Assembly: GCF_030817595.1 (NCBI RefSeq)
Contig: NZ_JAUSZN010000001.1
Span: 5,630,001-5,694,000 of the forward strand
Length of the DNA: 64,000 nucleotides
Direction: 5' to 3'
Source: Neobacillus niacini
GTDB taxonomy: Bacteria > Bacillota > Bacilli > Bacillales > Cytobacillaceae
Every line of letters starts with the position of its first letter. The first letter of the stretch is position 1. Below the pieces are notes generated by a model that saw nothing but the letters and a program-made list of their open reading frames with translations, searched no databases and was not told where the DNA came from. This document shows, in pieces, positions 8,775-18,904 of this stretch. The position numbers and the translations under genes are program-made.

Positions 8775-11157
8775 TACAACAGAATTTAAAAATACTTTCT
8801 TAAAGAGGTTGAATATGGTATGCGGTAAGAGCTTCTCAGAAAGCTCTGAGCGGGACCATTACCAAACACTCGGTATTATGATTCGTGAATTTGTTAGTCA
8901 TGATTGGATCAAAACAAATGAACGATACCTTGCTGCGAAAGAGAAACAAGTATATTATTTATCAATTGAATATTTATTAGGTAAATTGCTGCGCCAAAAT
9001 TTAATAAATTTAGGAATCGAAGAAACCGTACAAGTTGGACTTAGTGAACTTGGTATTGATTTAAGTAACCTAGAGGAATTAGAAAGTGATGCAGGATTGG
9101 GAAATGGCGGCTTAGGTAGATTAGCCGCTTGTTTTCTTGATTCCCTTGCTTCTCTTAATCTTCCGGGGCACGGGCATGGTATTCGCTATAAGCACGGTTT
9201 ATTCGAACAGAAAATTGTGGATGGATATCAGGTAGAACTGCCAGAGCAATGGCTCAGAAGCGGTAATGTATGGGAAGTTCGTAAAGCAGACTTAGCCGTT
9301 AAAATTCCCTTTTGGGGCAAGGTAGAGGGACGTACCGAGAACGGTCGACTTGTGTTCCAACATCTAAATGCAGAAACGGTGACAGCTGTACCGCATGATA
9401 TGCCGGTGATTGGCTATAATTCAGAAACAGTAAATACGTTAAGATTATGGAATGCAGAGCCATCTCAATTCCCTATTCATGATGATATTTTAAAGTACAA
9501 ACGAGAAACGGAATCTGTATCAGAATTCCTCTATCCCGACGATACCCATGATGAAGGGAAAATACTCCGACTAAAGCAGCAATACTTTTTAGTATCCGCT
9601 AGTATTCAATCTATTATTAAAACGTATCGAAAACAACACGGAAACTTGAAGGAACTTCACCAGCACGTTTGTATTCACATTAATGATACTCATCCAGTTT
9701 TGGCTATTCCTGAACTCATGAGAATCTTAATTGATGAGGAACAATTTGATTGGGACCTGGCATGGTATATTACAAGGAATACAATTTCCTATACAAATCA
9801 TACTACCTTATCGGAAGCATTGGAAAAATGGCCAATTCGGATTTTTCAGCCGTTATTACCTCGAATTTATATGATTGTGGAAGAAATAAATGAACGGTTT
9901 TGCGGAGAATTATGGGATAAATACACAGGAGATTGGGATAGGATTGCAAAGCTAGCGATCATTGCCGATGGTTTTGTGAAAATGGCTCATTTAGCGATTG
10001 TCGGGAGTTTCAGTGTTAACGGAGTTGCTAAACTCCATACAGAAATTCTCAAGACTCGTGAAATGAATCAATTTTATCAATTGTTTCCAGAGAAATTCAA
10101 TAATAAAACGAATGGAATTGCCCATCGCCGCTGGCTGCTAAAAGGAAATCCAGATCTTTCAAACTTAATTACGGATTCCATTGGTTCTTCATGGACTCAA
10201 TCACCTGCCGACTTAATTCAATTACTTAATTATCAACAAGATTCATCCTTCATGGAACAGCTCTTGAAAATAAAAAGAGATAATAAAGAACGGCTTGCTG
10301 AAGTAATCCAGAGTAAGAATGGGATTGTTGTAGATTCCTCTGCTATCTTTGACGTCCAGGTTAAGCGTCTGCACGCTTATAAGAGACAGCTTCTAAAGGT
10401 ATTACATATCATGTATCTTTATAATCGGATTAAAGAGGATTCTAGTTTTTCAATGGTACCAAGAGTATTTATTTTTGGGGCAAAGGCGTCCCCGGGTTAT
10501 TATTATGCAAAGAAAATTATTAAGCTCATTAATACGGTTGCAGATAAGGTTAACAATGACCCATTTATTGGCGATAAAATGAAAGTGGTTTTTCTTGAAA
10601 ATTATCGCGTTTCGCTGGCGGAAAAAGTCTTTCCGGCTGCCGATTTAAGTGAACAAATTTCAACCGCGAGTAAAGAGGCTTCTGGTACCGGTAACATGAA
10701 ATTTATGATAAATGGAGCACTTACAGTAGGAACAATGGATGGGGCCAATATTGAGATTCATGAATTGGTCGGAGATGAGAACATCTTTACATTCGGACTT
10801 TCTGCAGATGAGGTACTTCACTATTACCAGCATGGAGGCTATCAATCGATTGAATATTATCACCATGACAGCCGTATCCGCCAGGCTGTTGATCAGCTCG
10901 TAAATGGGTTCTTCCCAGGTGTTTATAACGAGTTTGAACCGATATTCGATTCATTATTAGAGGAAAACGACCAATACTTTGTATTAAAGGATTTTGCTTC
11001 CTATGCGGACACTCAAAAGACAATTGGTGAAACCTTTAGGGACCAGCAAGTTTGGCAAAAGAAGTGTCTGGTTAACATCGCCCACGCCGGTTATTTTTCA
11101 AGTGATCGGACAATCAAAGAGTACGCGGATAATATTTGGGGAATTAAACCTCAATAA
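8764..11157 (+). CDS. glgP: glycogen phosphorylase GlgP
   Basis: Releases glucose-1-phosphate from glycogen ends with PLP as cofactor. The PLP-lysine motif EASGTGNMKF is present near residue 640, as are the N-terminal SDAGLGNGGLGRLAACF and the HINDTHP region. The ATG at 8764 is preceded at 8 nt by AGGAG; the GTG at 8755 overlaps that site and is less likely. 797 residues against about 798 in B. subtilis. It overlaps the glgA end by 11 nt and is the last gene of the operon, followed by a strong terminator. Confidence 0.96.
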   Translation: MFSSTTEFKNTFLKRLNMVCGKSFSESSERDHYQTLGIMIREFVSHDWIKTNERYLAAKEKQVYYLSIEYLLGKLLRQNLINLGIEETVQVGLSELGIDLSNLEELESDAGLGNGGLGRLAACFLDSLASLNLPGHGHGIRYKHGLFEQKIVDGYQVELPEQWLRSGNVWEVRKADLAVKIPFWGKVEGRTENGRLVFQHLNAETVTAVPHDMPVIGYNSETVNTLRLWNAEPSQFPIHDDILKYKRETESVSEFLYPDDTHDEGKILRLKQQYFLVSASIQSIIKTYRKQHGNLKELHQHVCIHINDTHPVLAIPELMRILIDEEQFDWDLAWYITRNTISYTNHTTLSEALEKWPIRIFQPLLPRIYMIVEEINERFCGELWDKYTGDWDRIAKLAIIADGFVKMAHLAIVGSFSVNGVAKLHTEILKTREMNQFYQLFPEKFNNKTNGIAHRRWLLKGNPDLSNLITDSIGSSWTQSPADLIQLLNYQQDSSFMEQLLKIKRDNKERLAEVIQSKNGIVVDSSAIFDVQVKRLHAYKRQLLKVLHIMYLYNRIKEDSSFSMVPRVFIFGAKASPGYYYAKKIIKLINTVADKVNNDPFIGDKMKVVFLENYRVSLAEKVFPAADLSEQISTASKEASGTGNMKFMINGALTVGTMDGANIEIHELVGDENIFTFGLSADEVLHYYQHGGYQSIEYYHHDSRIRQAVDQLVNGFFPGVYNEFEPIFDSLLEENDQYFVLKDFASYADTQKTIGETFRDQQVWQKKCLVNIAHAGYFSSDRTIKEYADNIWGIKPQ

Positions 11158-11159
11158 TA

Positions 11160-11193
11160 AAAAGGCATCTGCTGAAATGCAGATGCCTTTTTG
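11160..11193. terminator. terminator shared by glgP and menA
   Basis: AAAGGCATCTGC-TGAAAT-GCAGATGCCTTT with A and T runs on both sides, so it can act in both directions between the convergent genes. Confidence 0.92.
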
Positions 11194-11198
11194 AGTAG

Positions 11199-12137
11199 TT
11201 ATGAAACAAAGTATCCAAGGAAAATTCCGATGGCCAGTAAAAAGCCAAAAATAGTATTGGTTTGTGCTGTTGCTTTCATGGCAGGAGCCATTTGAATTGG
11301 TGTCACACCTGCTTTAAAACCCTTAATTGCTTTCATTGCTTTAGGAATACTGAGCAGGACGATTAGTGTCCAAATTGGAGCAACACCAGTGATAATTAGA
11401 CCTAATATCCAAATAAATGAAAAAATAAACATATAACCCATTAACGTAACGGCCTTATTTTTTCCTAATAGAATCGCTAAAGTTTTACGGCCATTTTCCT
11501 TATCGCCATCTAAATCCCTAATATTATTTGAAAAATTAATTGCACCAACCAGAACCAAAATAGGAACTGAAACAAGGATGCTATATGTTGTTACTGTTCC
11601 AGTTTGGATAAAAAATGAAATTAAAATGATTAACATACCCATAAAGAACCCTGCGAATATCTCTCCGAACGGTGTATACGCAATTGGAAAAGGTCCTCCT
11701 GTATACAAATAGCCCACTGCCATACAAACTAGCCCAAGCACGGCAAGCCACCAGCTAGTACTCATACAAATATATACACCAATCAATAAAGCAATTCCAT
11801 AGAGGCCGAGGGCGAGCTGCATAACCGTTTTCGGCTTAATGCCGTCACGTACAATGGTACCGCCAATTCCTATTGAATTCTCATTGTCAAGTCCACGTTT
11901 ATAATCATAATACTCATTAAACATATTAGTAGCCGCTTGGATTAATAAGCTTGCGATTAACATGGCAAAGAAAAGACCAAAATGTATCGTTCCATGTGAT
12001 AGTGAAAGTGCCGTACCAAGCAAAACTGGAACGAATGAAGCAGTTAAAGTATGGGGACGGGTCATTTGCCACCAAACCTGAAAACCACGATTCGATTCTA
12101 CAGCAGGCTTTGTACTGTGCTGTAAATTTGGCTGCAT
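11199..12137 (-). CDS. menA: 1,4-dihydroxy-2-naphthoate polyprenyltransferase MenA
   Basis: Membrane enzyme that joins the isoprenoid tail to DHNA, giving demethylmenaquinone. It is UbiA-family, with about eight hydrophobic helices and two Asp-rich motifs: FNEYYDYKRGLDN near residue 70 and NNIRDLDGDKENGRKT near residue 200. The ATG at 12137 follows GGGAGAGAAG and gives 312 residues; an upstream in-frame start at 12221 would add a 28-residue charged leader not seen in the family. It is transcribed away from the other men genes. Confidence 0.95.
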   Translation of the reverse strand: MQPNLQHSTKPAVESNRGFQVWWQMTRPHTLTASFVPVLLGTALSLSHGTIHFGLFFAMLIASLLIQAATNMFNEYYDYKRGLDNENSIGIGGTIVRDGIKPKTVMQLALGLYGIALLIGVYICMSTSWWLAVLGLVCMAVGYLYTGGPFPIAYTPFGEIFAGFFMGMLIILISFFIQTGTVTTYSILVSVPILVLVGAINFSNNIRDLDGDKENGRKTLAILLGKNKAVTLMGYMFIFSFIWILGLIITGVAPIWTLIVLLSIPKAMKAIKGFKAGVTPIQMAPAMKATAQTNTIFGFLLAIGIFLGYFVS

Positions 12138-12501
12138 AATCTTCTCTCCCTTTATAAAATTTTTTCTTTTATTTATAGTAATGTCGTTAATTTGCACTGT
12201 TGTCTGTAAAGCACTGTCCAAACCTTAGTTTAGGGAATTTGGCAACGACAGTCAATTATTTTTTATTAGTCAAATTAGTAGATAATTCCTTCTTGATTAG
12301 TAATGAGTTTTTAGAGGGAAAATGATAGTAAACGAATGTAAATCAAATACAACCCTGCTCGGAATGAATTAAGATATAATAAGGATTGGTGAGTATACTT
12401 AGTGACAAGTATTACTGACTTCTTTACAATAAAGTAGTATCTTTAAATTAGGCATTAAAATGAATGGATAACAGTCACTTGACTGTTTTGGAGGGATTTT
12501 T
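12138..12501. other. divergent regulatory gap between menA and menF
   Basis: 364 nt, AT-rich, holding the promoters of both men transcription units. A TATAAT lies at 12375-12380, but I see no good -35 box at the right distance. The clearest feature is the palindrome at 12470-12487, next to the menF ribosome-binding site. Confidence 0.5.
12470..12487 (+). promoter_or_regulatory. perfect palindrome before the menF ribosome-binding site
   Basis: AACAGTCA-CT-TGACTGTT, an 8-bp perfect inverted repeat that ends 2 nt before GGAGGG. It could be an operator or, as RNA, a hairpin that affects menF translation. The function is not known to me. Confidence 0.5.
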
Positions 12502-13908
12502 TTGGTTACCATTCAGGAAACAGAATTAAAGGATAAAGGTATCTTAGCAGTCAGAACTGCTCAAAAACTAGGTCGCCCTATTTTAATTAGCGAAGTCCAT
12601 CAAATGGACAGTATCGATCCCTTATCCTTTTTCAATAGTGGAAGTGTGCGCTATTTTGGGGAACGTTTCTACTGGAAAGACCCATCAGAAGAAGTTGTGC
12701 TTATTGGCATTGGCATATCAAAACAAATTCAGTCGGATCAGGCTACTGACCGCTTTTTTCATGTTGAAGAAGAGTGGAGAAATTTCTTAAAGGATGGCCT
12801 AATCTTTAATCCATTTAATGAAAATGGCTTAGGACCTGTTATGTTTGGCGGATTTTCCTTCGATCCACTTAAGGAAAAGACAACTCTGTGGTCTAACTAT
12901 GCTGATTCTCTATTTCATGTTCCTAAATATATGTTAACACTTGTTAAGGGACAAACGTTTTTAACGACGAATATTGTTTGTACCCCGAATGATGATTATT
13001 CTCTTTTTGAAGAAGAAATGAACGAGCGAACTCAGTTGCTCTCATCTCTAAATTTAAAACAAGATACTGATATGAAACCAGCTAAGCTTCTTGAAATGAA
13101 AGAAATTTCACCGCAGCAATGGAAACAGACAGTTGATGATGTGGTAGAGGAGCTGAAAACTGGTTCATTGAAAAAAGTTGTTCTGGCACGCGAATTAAGA
13201 TTATTGTTTGATAGTCACGTTAAGGCCGATCTTATTCTTGAGAATTTATACAATCAACAGCGAGACAGCTTTATCTTTGTTTTTGAATCCAATGGAGATT
13301 GTTTTATCGGTGCAACACCAGAAAGGCTTGTGAAGAAACAAGGAGAAAATGTATTCTCAACATGCCTGGCAGGCTCGATTAGACGTGGTAAAAATGAAGA
13401 AGAAGACAATATTTTAGGGCAAACATTATTAAATGATCAAAAAAACATTAGTGAGCACGGCTTTGTGGTGGAAATGATTAAAGAAGCATTAGAAGAATCA
13501 TGTGAGGAAATTATCCTTCCAGATAAGCCTCAATTAATGAAAATCCGGGATATTCAACATCTTTATACGCCGGTTATCGGTAAATGTCAAAAGGATGCTT
13601 CGCTCCTTTTATTAGTTGAAAGACTTCACCCAACTCCAGCCCTAGGGGGTCTTCCTAAACAAGAATCTGTTGAAAAAATTAGACAAGTAGAGGAGCTCGA
13701 TCGTGGTTTCTATGCTGCACCGCTTGGCTGGGTCGATTATCGAGGAAATGGCGAATTCTCGGTTTCTATTCGTTCTGGTCTTATTCAAGGTAAAGAGGCT
13801 TCATTATTTGCAGGATGTGGTGTCGTAGCAAATTCTGACTCAGAAAGTGAATACCTAGAAACGAGCCTAAAATTCACACCGATGCTTCGTGCTCTTGGAG
13901 GAAATTAA
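12502..13908 (+). CDS. menF: isochorismate synthase MenF
   Basis: Converts chorismate to isochorismate, the first step towards menaquinone. Chorismate-binding domain in the C-terminal two thirds: LKKVVLAREL, FIGATPERLV, the LAGSIRRG loop, and HPTPALGGLPKQ with the catalytic region, then GFYAAPLGWVDYRGNGEFSV and AGCGVV. 468 residues. The TTG start follows GGAGGG at 6 nt. The gene ends 1 nt before the menD start, so it opens a tight operon menF-menD-menH-menB. Confidence 0.95.
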   Translation: MVTIQETELKDKGILAVRTAQKLGRPILISEVHQMDSIDPLSFFNSGSVRYFGERFYWKDPSEEVVLIGIGISKQIQSDQATDRFFHVEEEWRNFLKDGLIFNPFNENGLGPVMFGGFSFDPLKEKTTLWSNYADSLFHVPKYMLTLVKGQTFLTTNIVCTPNDDYSLFEEEMNERTQLLSSLNLKQDTDMKPAKLLEMKEISPQQWKQTVDDVVEELKTGSLKKVVLARELRLLFDSHVKADLILENLYNQQRDSFIFVFESNGDCFIGATPERLVKKQGENVFSTCLAGSIRRGKNEEEDNILGQTLLNDQKNISEHGFVVEMIKEALEESCEEIILPDKPQLMKIRDIQHLYTPVIGKCQKDASLLLLVERLHPTPALGGLPKQESVEKIRQVEELDRGFYAAPLGWVDYRGNGEFSVSIRSGLIQGKEASLFAGCGVVANSDSESEYLETSLKFTPMLRALGGN

Positions 13909-13909
13909 T

Positions 13910-15658
13910 ATGAATCATCAGATATCTTTAACTGTTTATTTAGCAGCATTTGTAGCAGAGTTGGTACAGACAGGAATAAAGGATGTCGTCGTCAGTCCAG
14001 GGTCAAGATCAACCCCAATGGCAATGGTAATGGCCGAACATCCAGAGATTAATATCCATATTCATGTGGATGAACGTTCTGCTGCTTTCTTTGCTTTGGG
14101 AATAGCAAAGGTTACGAATAAGCCAGTCGCGATTTTATGCACTTCGGGGACGGCAGCGGCAAACTATTTTCCTGCTATTATTGAAGCACGCTATTCACGT
14201 GTACCGTTACTCGTCTTAACCGCTGACCGGCCACATGAGCTGAGAGAAGTCGGTGCACCACAGGCGATTGACCAAATACATTTATATGGACAACATGTAA
14301 AATGGTTCGCAGATATGGCGCTGCCTGAAAGTAGTACTGAAATCATCCGCTATGCACGTACCGTTGGTGCACGGGCGGCAGCCCTTGCAAGCCAGGCGCC
14401 AGCAGGTCCAGTCCATTTGAACTTCCCGTTCAGGGAACCGCTCATACCTAAATTGGATGAAGATATCTTTCAGTTGGAAGAGCGGCCAATGGGTTATGTA
14501 AAAGTCCGCAACGGAGAATTAACGATTCGTGAGGATGAATTAAAGGAAATTTCATTAAAACTGAATGGTTATAATAATGGAATCATTGTTTGCGGTAATA
14601 TTGCTGATGACCGTTTTGCTCAGGCTGTAATAGACTTATCCGAAATGTTAAAGTTTCCAATCCTAGCAGATCCATTATCACAACTTAGAAGCGGACAACA
14701 TCATTTGGAAAATATCGTGGAAACATATGATACATTTTTAAGAAATGAAGACGCCAAAGTTTATTTGAAACCCGATGTAATCCTGCGTTTTGGGGCAATG
14801 CCTTTATCCAAAGCACTTACGATTTTCTTGAAAGAAAACCACCAAGCTGATCAATTTGTCATAGATGGTGCTGGAGGCTGGCGTGACCCATCATCTTTAT
14901 CAACGGAAATGATTTACTGCAATGAAACCTTCTTTTGCGAGAAAGTTGTAGCTTTTAGTGAAACAAGAACTTCAGGAGAATTTTTAGAAAAGTGGCTGGC
15001 CGTTAATAATCTTACAAAAGCAAATATGGCGCTAATTAAGGATAGTCAGCAATTAAGTGAAGGGCGATTGTTCTATGAATTAGCGGATATGCTTCCTGTG
15101 GGGGCCACATTATTTGTTGGAAATAGCATGCCTATCAGAGACTTAGATAGTTTCTTTCACAATAACAATAAATCAATAAAAGTAATCGCTAATAGAGGAG
15201 CAAACGGTATTGATGGAACCGTTTCGACTGCAATAGGTGCGAGTATATACTCACAACCTTTATATCTTGTCTTAGGAGATTTAACATTTTTCCATGATTT
15301 AAATGGGTTAATTGCCTCGAAGCTATATAATATTGATGTTAAGATTATTGTTGTTAACAATAATGGCGGCGGTATTTTCTCCTTCTTGCCGCAATCGGAG
15401 CATCCGAAGCATTTTGAACTTTTATTTGGGACACCGTTAAACTTAGACTTTGAGCATGCTGTAGAGATGTTTAATGGTAACTTTACTAGAATAAAGGATT
15501 GGGAACATTTACAGGAACTTATGAACCATTCAACCGAGGTAAAGGGATTAAATGTATATGAAGTGGTCACAAACCGTGAGAGTAACTTAATAGAACATCG
15601 CGATTTTTGGCGTATTGTTTCCGAGGAAATATCAAACTTTGTCAAAGGTGTCGATTAA
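13910..15658 (+). CDS. menD: SEPHCHC synthase MenD
   Basis: ThDP-dependent enzyme that adds 2-oxoglutarate-derived succinic semialdehyde to isochorismate. N-terminal VVSPGSRSTPMA (substrate and cofactor contact) and CTSGTAAANYFPA are typical. The C-terminal Mg-ThDP motif runs from GDLTFFHDLNGL to NNNGGGIFSFLP. The ATG at 13910 is preceded by GGAGG and gives 582 residues; an in-frame start at 13889 lies inside menF. Its TAA shares one base with the menH start. Confidence 0.96.
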   Translation: MNHQISLTVYLAAFVAELVQTGIKDVVVSPGSRSTPMAMVMAEHPEINIHIHVDERSAAFFALGIAKVTNKPVAILCTSGTAAANYFPAIIEARYSRVPLLVLTADRPHELREVGAPQAIDQIHLYGQHVKWFADMALPESSTEIIRYARTVGARAAALASQAPAGPVHLNFPFREPLIPKLDEDIFQLEERPMGYVKVRNGELTIREDELKEISLKLNGYNNGIIVCGNIADDRFAQAVIDLSEMLKFPILADPLSQLRSGQHHLENIVETYDTFLRNEDAKVYLKPDVILRFGAMPLSKALTIFLKENHQADQFVIDGAGGWRDPSSLSTEMIYCNETFFCEKVVAFSETRTSGEFLEKWLAVNNLTKANMALIKDSQQLSEGRLFYELADMLPVGATLFVGNSMPIRDLDSFFHNNNKSIKVIANRGANGIDGTVSTAIGASIYSQPLYLVLGDLTFFHDLNGLIASKLYNIDVKIIVVNNNGGGIFSFLPQSEHPKHFELLFGTPLNLDFEHAVEMFNGNFTRIKDWEHLQELMNHSTEVKGLNVYEVVTNRESNLIEHRDFWRIVSEEISNFVKGVD

Positions 15659-16464
15659 TGAGGTTAAAGGTTAACGGTATTACCTACCATGTCGAAGTCT
15701 GCGGGGAAGGATTTCCGTTCCTTTTATTACACGGTTTTACTGGGGATTCATCTACCTGGACACCTTTTTGTCCGGTTTGGGGCACCCATTCAAAATTGAT
15801 TATCCCGGATATTATCGGCCATGGTGAAACAGACTCGCCAGAAGATACAAATTGTTATCAAATGGAATCGGCTGCTAAAGACCTAATTTTTCTATTAGAT
15901 CAGCTAGATATTGAAAAAATAGATCTCCTCGGTTATTCAATGGGTGGCAGATTAGCGCTAACTCTTGCTATTCTATACCCCGAGAGAGTTAGAAAGTTAA
16001 TTTTAGAGAGTGCTTCACCGGGACTGAAAACAAATGAAGAAAGAGTACTTCGCCGTATGAAAGACGAGGAACTAGCAAACTTTATTAACGACCGGGGGAT
16101 CGTATCCTTTGTTGACTATTGGGAGAAGATTCCTCTTTTTTCTACTATGAGCAGACTCCCTAATTCCATTAAACAATCCATTAGGGAGCAGCGGCTTTCC
16201 AATAAGACTAAGGGTCTTGCGAATAGCTTGATAGGAATGGGGACAGGTGCTCAAGTCTCATGGTGGGGAAAGTTGGACCTTCTTAGCTCTGAAGTGTTAT
16301 TGTTAACAGGAGAAAAAGATGAAAAGTTCTGTAAGATAGCCGAAAATATGGTGGAGAATATGCGAAAAGCTTCATGGATTGTAATTAATGATTGTGGTCA
16401 TGCAATTCATGTGGAACAAAAAGAAAAATTTGGTACAATAGTAAGTGACTTTTTGTCAAAGTAA
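15658..16464 (+). CDS. menH: SHCHC synthase MenH (alpha/beta hydrolase)
   Basis: Eliminates pyruvate from SEPHCHC to give SHCHC. Alpha/beta-hydrolase fold: oxyanion region LLHGFTGDSSTW, nucleophile elbow GYSMGG, GEKDEKF and the catalytic His in DCGHAIHVEQ. The ATG at 15658 sits in TAATG with the menD stop, so translation is coupled. 268 residues. It lies between menD and menB, which supports MenH over a general hydrolase. Confidence 0.92.
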   Translation: MRLKVNGITYHVEVCGEGFPFLLLHGFTGDSSTWTPFCPVWGTHSKLIIPDIIGHGETDSPEDTNCYQMESAAKDLIFLLDQLDIEKIDLLGYSMGGRLALTLAILYPERVRKLILESASPGLKTNEERVLRRMKDEELANFINDRGIVSFVDYWEKIPLFSTMSRLPNSIKQSIREQRLSNKTKGLANSLIGMGTGAQVSWWGKLDLLSSEVLLLTGEKDEKFCKIAENMVENMRKASWIVINDCGHAIHVEQKEKFGTIVSDFLSK

Positions 16465-16485
16465 AAACTAAGGAGGAAGATCATT

Positions 16486-17304
16486 TTGACAGTAGAATGG
16501 ATTGCAGGACGTAAATATGAAGAAATTCTATATGAAACATATAACGGAATCGCAAAAATTACGATTAATCGCCCACATGTACATAATGCATTCACACCAA
16601 GAACCGTTGCGGAATTAATCGATGCTTTTGCCTATGCACGTGATGATTCAAGTGTAGGAGTAATCGTACTAACAGGTGCCGGAGACAAAGCGTTTTGTTC
16701 AGGTGGAGACCAAAAGGTACGTGGACATGGCGGCTATGTTGGGGAAGACCAAATTCCTCGCCTAAATGTTCTTGATCTTCAACGTTTAATCCGTGTGATT
16801 CCGAAACCAGTCATTGCAATGGTTAAGGGTTACGCTATTGGTGGCGGACACGTCCTTCACGTAGTTTGTGATTTAACGATTGCTGCAGATAATGCTGTTT
16901 TTGGTCAAACAGGTCCGAATGTAGGAAGCTTTGATGCTGGTTATGGATCAGGCTATCTTGCTAGAATTATCGGTCATAAAAAGGCTCGCGAAATTTGGTA
17001 CCTATGCCGACAGTATAATGCACAGGAAGCACTTGATATGGGCTTAGTAAATACGGTCGTTCCACTTGAAAGAGTGGAAGAGGAAACAATCCAGTGGTGT
17101 AATGAAATTCTAGAGAAAAGCCCAACAGCGCTTCGTTTCTTAAAGGCTGCTATGAATGCAGACACAGATGGCTTAGCAGGTCTACAGCAATTAGCTGGTG
17201 ATGCAACACTTCTTTACTATACAACTGAAGAAGCCAAAGAAGGCCGTGACGCCTTTAAAGAAAAACGTAAGCCTGACTTTGGTCAATTCCCACGTTTTCC
17301 TTGA
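16486..17304 (+). CDS. menB: 1,4-dihydroxy-2-naphthoyl-CoA synthase MenB
   Basis: Crotonase-fold enzyme that closes the naphthoquinone ring from OSB-CoA. Family features: [16 protein letters not shown], the CoA-binding IGGGHVLH, and [20 protein letters not shown] with the active-site Asp and Tyr. The TTG start at 16486 has a consensus AGGAGG 9 nt upstream. 272 residues. It is followed by a terminator-like hairpin before menE. Confidence 0.96.
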   Translation: MTVEWIAGRKYEEILYETYNGIAKITINRPHVHNAFTPRTVAELIDAFAYARDDSSVGVIVLTGAGDKAFCSGGDQKVRGHGGYVGEDQIPRLNVLDLQRLIRVIPKPVIAMVKGYAIGGGHVLHVVCDLTIAADNAVFGQTGPNVGSFDAGYGSGYLARIIGHKKAREIWYLCRQYNAQEALDMGLVNTVVPLERVEEETIQWCNEILEKSPTALRFLKAAMNADTDGLAGLQQLAGDATLLYYTTEEAKEGRDAFKEKRKPDFGQFPRFP

Positions 17305-17315
17305 TTTTGAATGTT

Positions 17316-17346
17316 GCAGCTTGATGGACTCCATCAGGCTGTTTTT
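17316..17346 (+). terminator. terminator-like hairpin between menB and menE
   Basis: GCAGCTTGATGG-ACT-CCATCAGGCTG (one mismatch) followed by five T and an A. Sitting inside the men cluster, it may reduce menEC expression relative to menFDHB or mark separate transcription units. Confidence 0.75.
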
Positions 17347-17419
17347 ATATAGAAAAGGCGCAGCCACCCGAGCACTAAAGCCGAAAATAGAGCAATTAAC
17401 TAGAAGCAGGTGAAAATGA

Positions 17420-18904
17420 ATGCAATACGAGACCATGCCTAACTTTCTGGAAAAAAGAGCCTTTCTCACACCTGAAAGAACGGCGGTTTATTTCAATGAA
17501 CAGACACTATCTTTTAGAGAATTATATGAAAACTCTTATCAGGTTGCTGGACAGCTTCAAGGTTTAGGTGTTAAAAAAAATCAATATATTGGTGTATTAC
17601 TTAAAAATCATCTTGATACCATTGTGATATTATTTGCCCTTCAGCTACTTGGAGTCAAGGCAGTTATCTTAAATAATCGATTGTCGAAAAAAGAAATAGT
17701 GTGGCAGATAAATGACTCAAAGGCAGCGGCGCTAATTCTTGAAAATGATTTTTACGAAATGATGCAGGATTTAGAAGTGCCAGTTATTACAAAAGAGCAG
17801 TTGTTTGCTGCGGCTTTAGAAACTCCCGAAATACTGGAAGAAATTAATTTAAATGATGTCAGTACTGTCATGTATACATCAGGTACAACAGGAAATCCAA
17901 AAGGCGTTCTTCATACATTTGGAAACCATTGGTGGAGTGCTGTAGGTTCTGCATTAAATTTGGGGTATACCGATAGTGACCGCTGGCTTTGCAGCGTTCC
18001 GCTTTTTCATATAAGTGGTTACTCCATCTTAATGAAAAGTGTTATTTATGGTATGCCCATTATCCTCCATGAAAGCTTTGACGCTGACAGAGCGATAAAT
18101 GATATTAAAAACAATCATGTTACGATTATGTCAGTGGTCGGAACGATGCTCTATAGGATTGTTGATGCCCTTAAAGATTCTAAACTGCCAAATCATTTCC
18201 GCTGTGCGCTCTTAGGAGGCGGTCCTGCACCGTTACCACTTCTAGAGGCGTGTAAGGCAAAAGAAGTTCCTGTTTTTCAGTCCTATGGGATGACGGAGAC
18301 GGCTTCACAAATCGTTACACTAGCTCCAGAATACAGTATCACAAAACTAGGTTCGGCTGGTAAGCCGCTTTTTCCATCACAAATTAAAATTATTTTAGAG
18401 GATGGAAAAATGGCATCAACCAAACAAGCGGGTGAAATTATTGTAAAAGGTCCAAATGTGACAAAGGGGTATTTAAATCGTCCTGATGTCATAAAGGAAA
18501 AGTTTGACCAAGGCTGGTTACATACAGGAGACATTGGCTATTTGGATGAAGAAGGCTTTTTATACGTGCTTGATCGGCGTTCTGATCTCATTATCTCAGG
18601 AGGGGAAAACATTTATCCTGCCGAAATAGAATCTGTCTTATTAGCTCATCCAGATGTCGCAGATGCAGGTGTTACAGGCATCAATGATAAAAGCTGGGGA
18701 CAGGTTCCAGCGGCTTTTATTGTTCGTCACAACAATGCACATGTGACCGAGGAAGAACTTAAACAATTTTGTTTAGAAAACTTGGCGAAATACAAGGTAC
18801 CAAAATTATTTTATTTTACTGAAAAGCTCCCAAGGAACGCTGCTAAAAAGCTTCTTCGCAGAAAGCTATTTGATTTTGTTCAAGAGAGCTGGAATCATAA
18901 ATGA
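17420..18904 (+). CDS. menE: o-succinylbenzoate-CoA ligase MenE
   Basis: Activates OSB with ATP and CoA. ANL-superfamily motifs in order: P-loop YTSGTTGNPKGV (about residue 150), SYGMTETASQ, YLDEEGFLYVLDRRSD and ISGGENIYPAEIE, then the C-terminal lysine region LPRNAAKKLLRR. 494 residues. The start follows AGCAGGTGAAA. Its TGA overlaps the menC ATG (ATGA). Confidence 0.95.
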   Translation: MQYETMPNFLEKRAFLTPERTAVYFNEQTLSFRELYENSYQVAGQLQGLGVKKNQYIGVLLKNHLDTIVILFALQLLGVKAVILNNRLSKKEIVWQINDSKAAALILENDFYEMMQDLEVPVITKEQLFAAALETPEILEEINLNDVSTVMYTSGTTGNPKGVLHTFGNHWWSAVGSALNLGYTDSDRWLCSVPLFHISGYSILMKSVIYGMPIILHESFDADRAINDIKNNHVTIMSVVGTMLYRIVDALKDSKLPNHFRCALLGGGPAPLPLLEACKAKEVPVFQSYGMTETASQIVTLAPEYSITKLGSAGKPLFPSQIKIILEDGKMASTKQAGEIIVKGPNVTKGYLNRPDVIKEKFDQGWLHTGDIGYLDEEGFLYVLDRRSDLIISGGENIYPAEIESVLLAHPDVADAGVTGINDKSWGQVPAAFIVRHNNAHVTEEELKQFCLENLAKYKVPKLFYFTEKLPRNAAKKLLRRKLFDFVQESWNHK

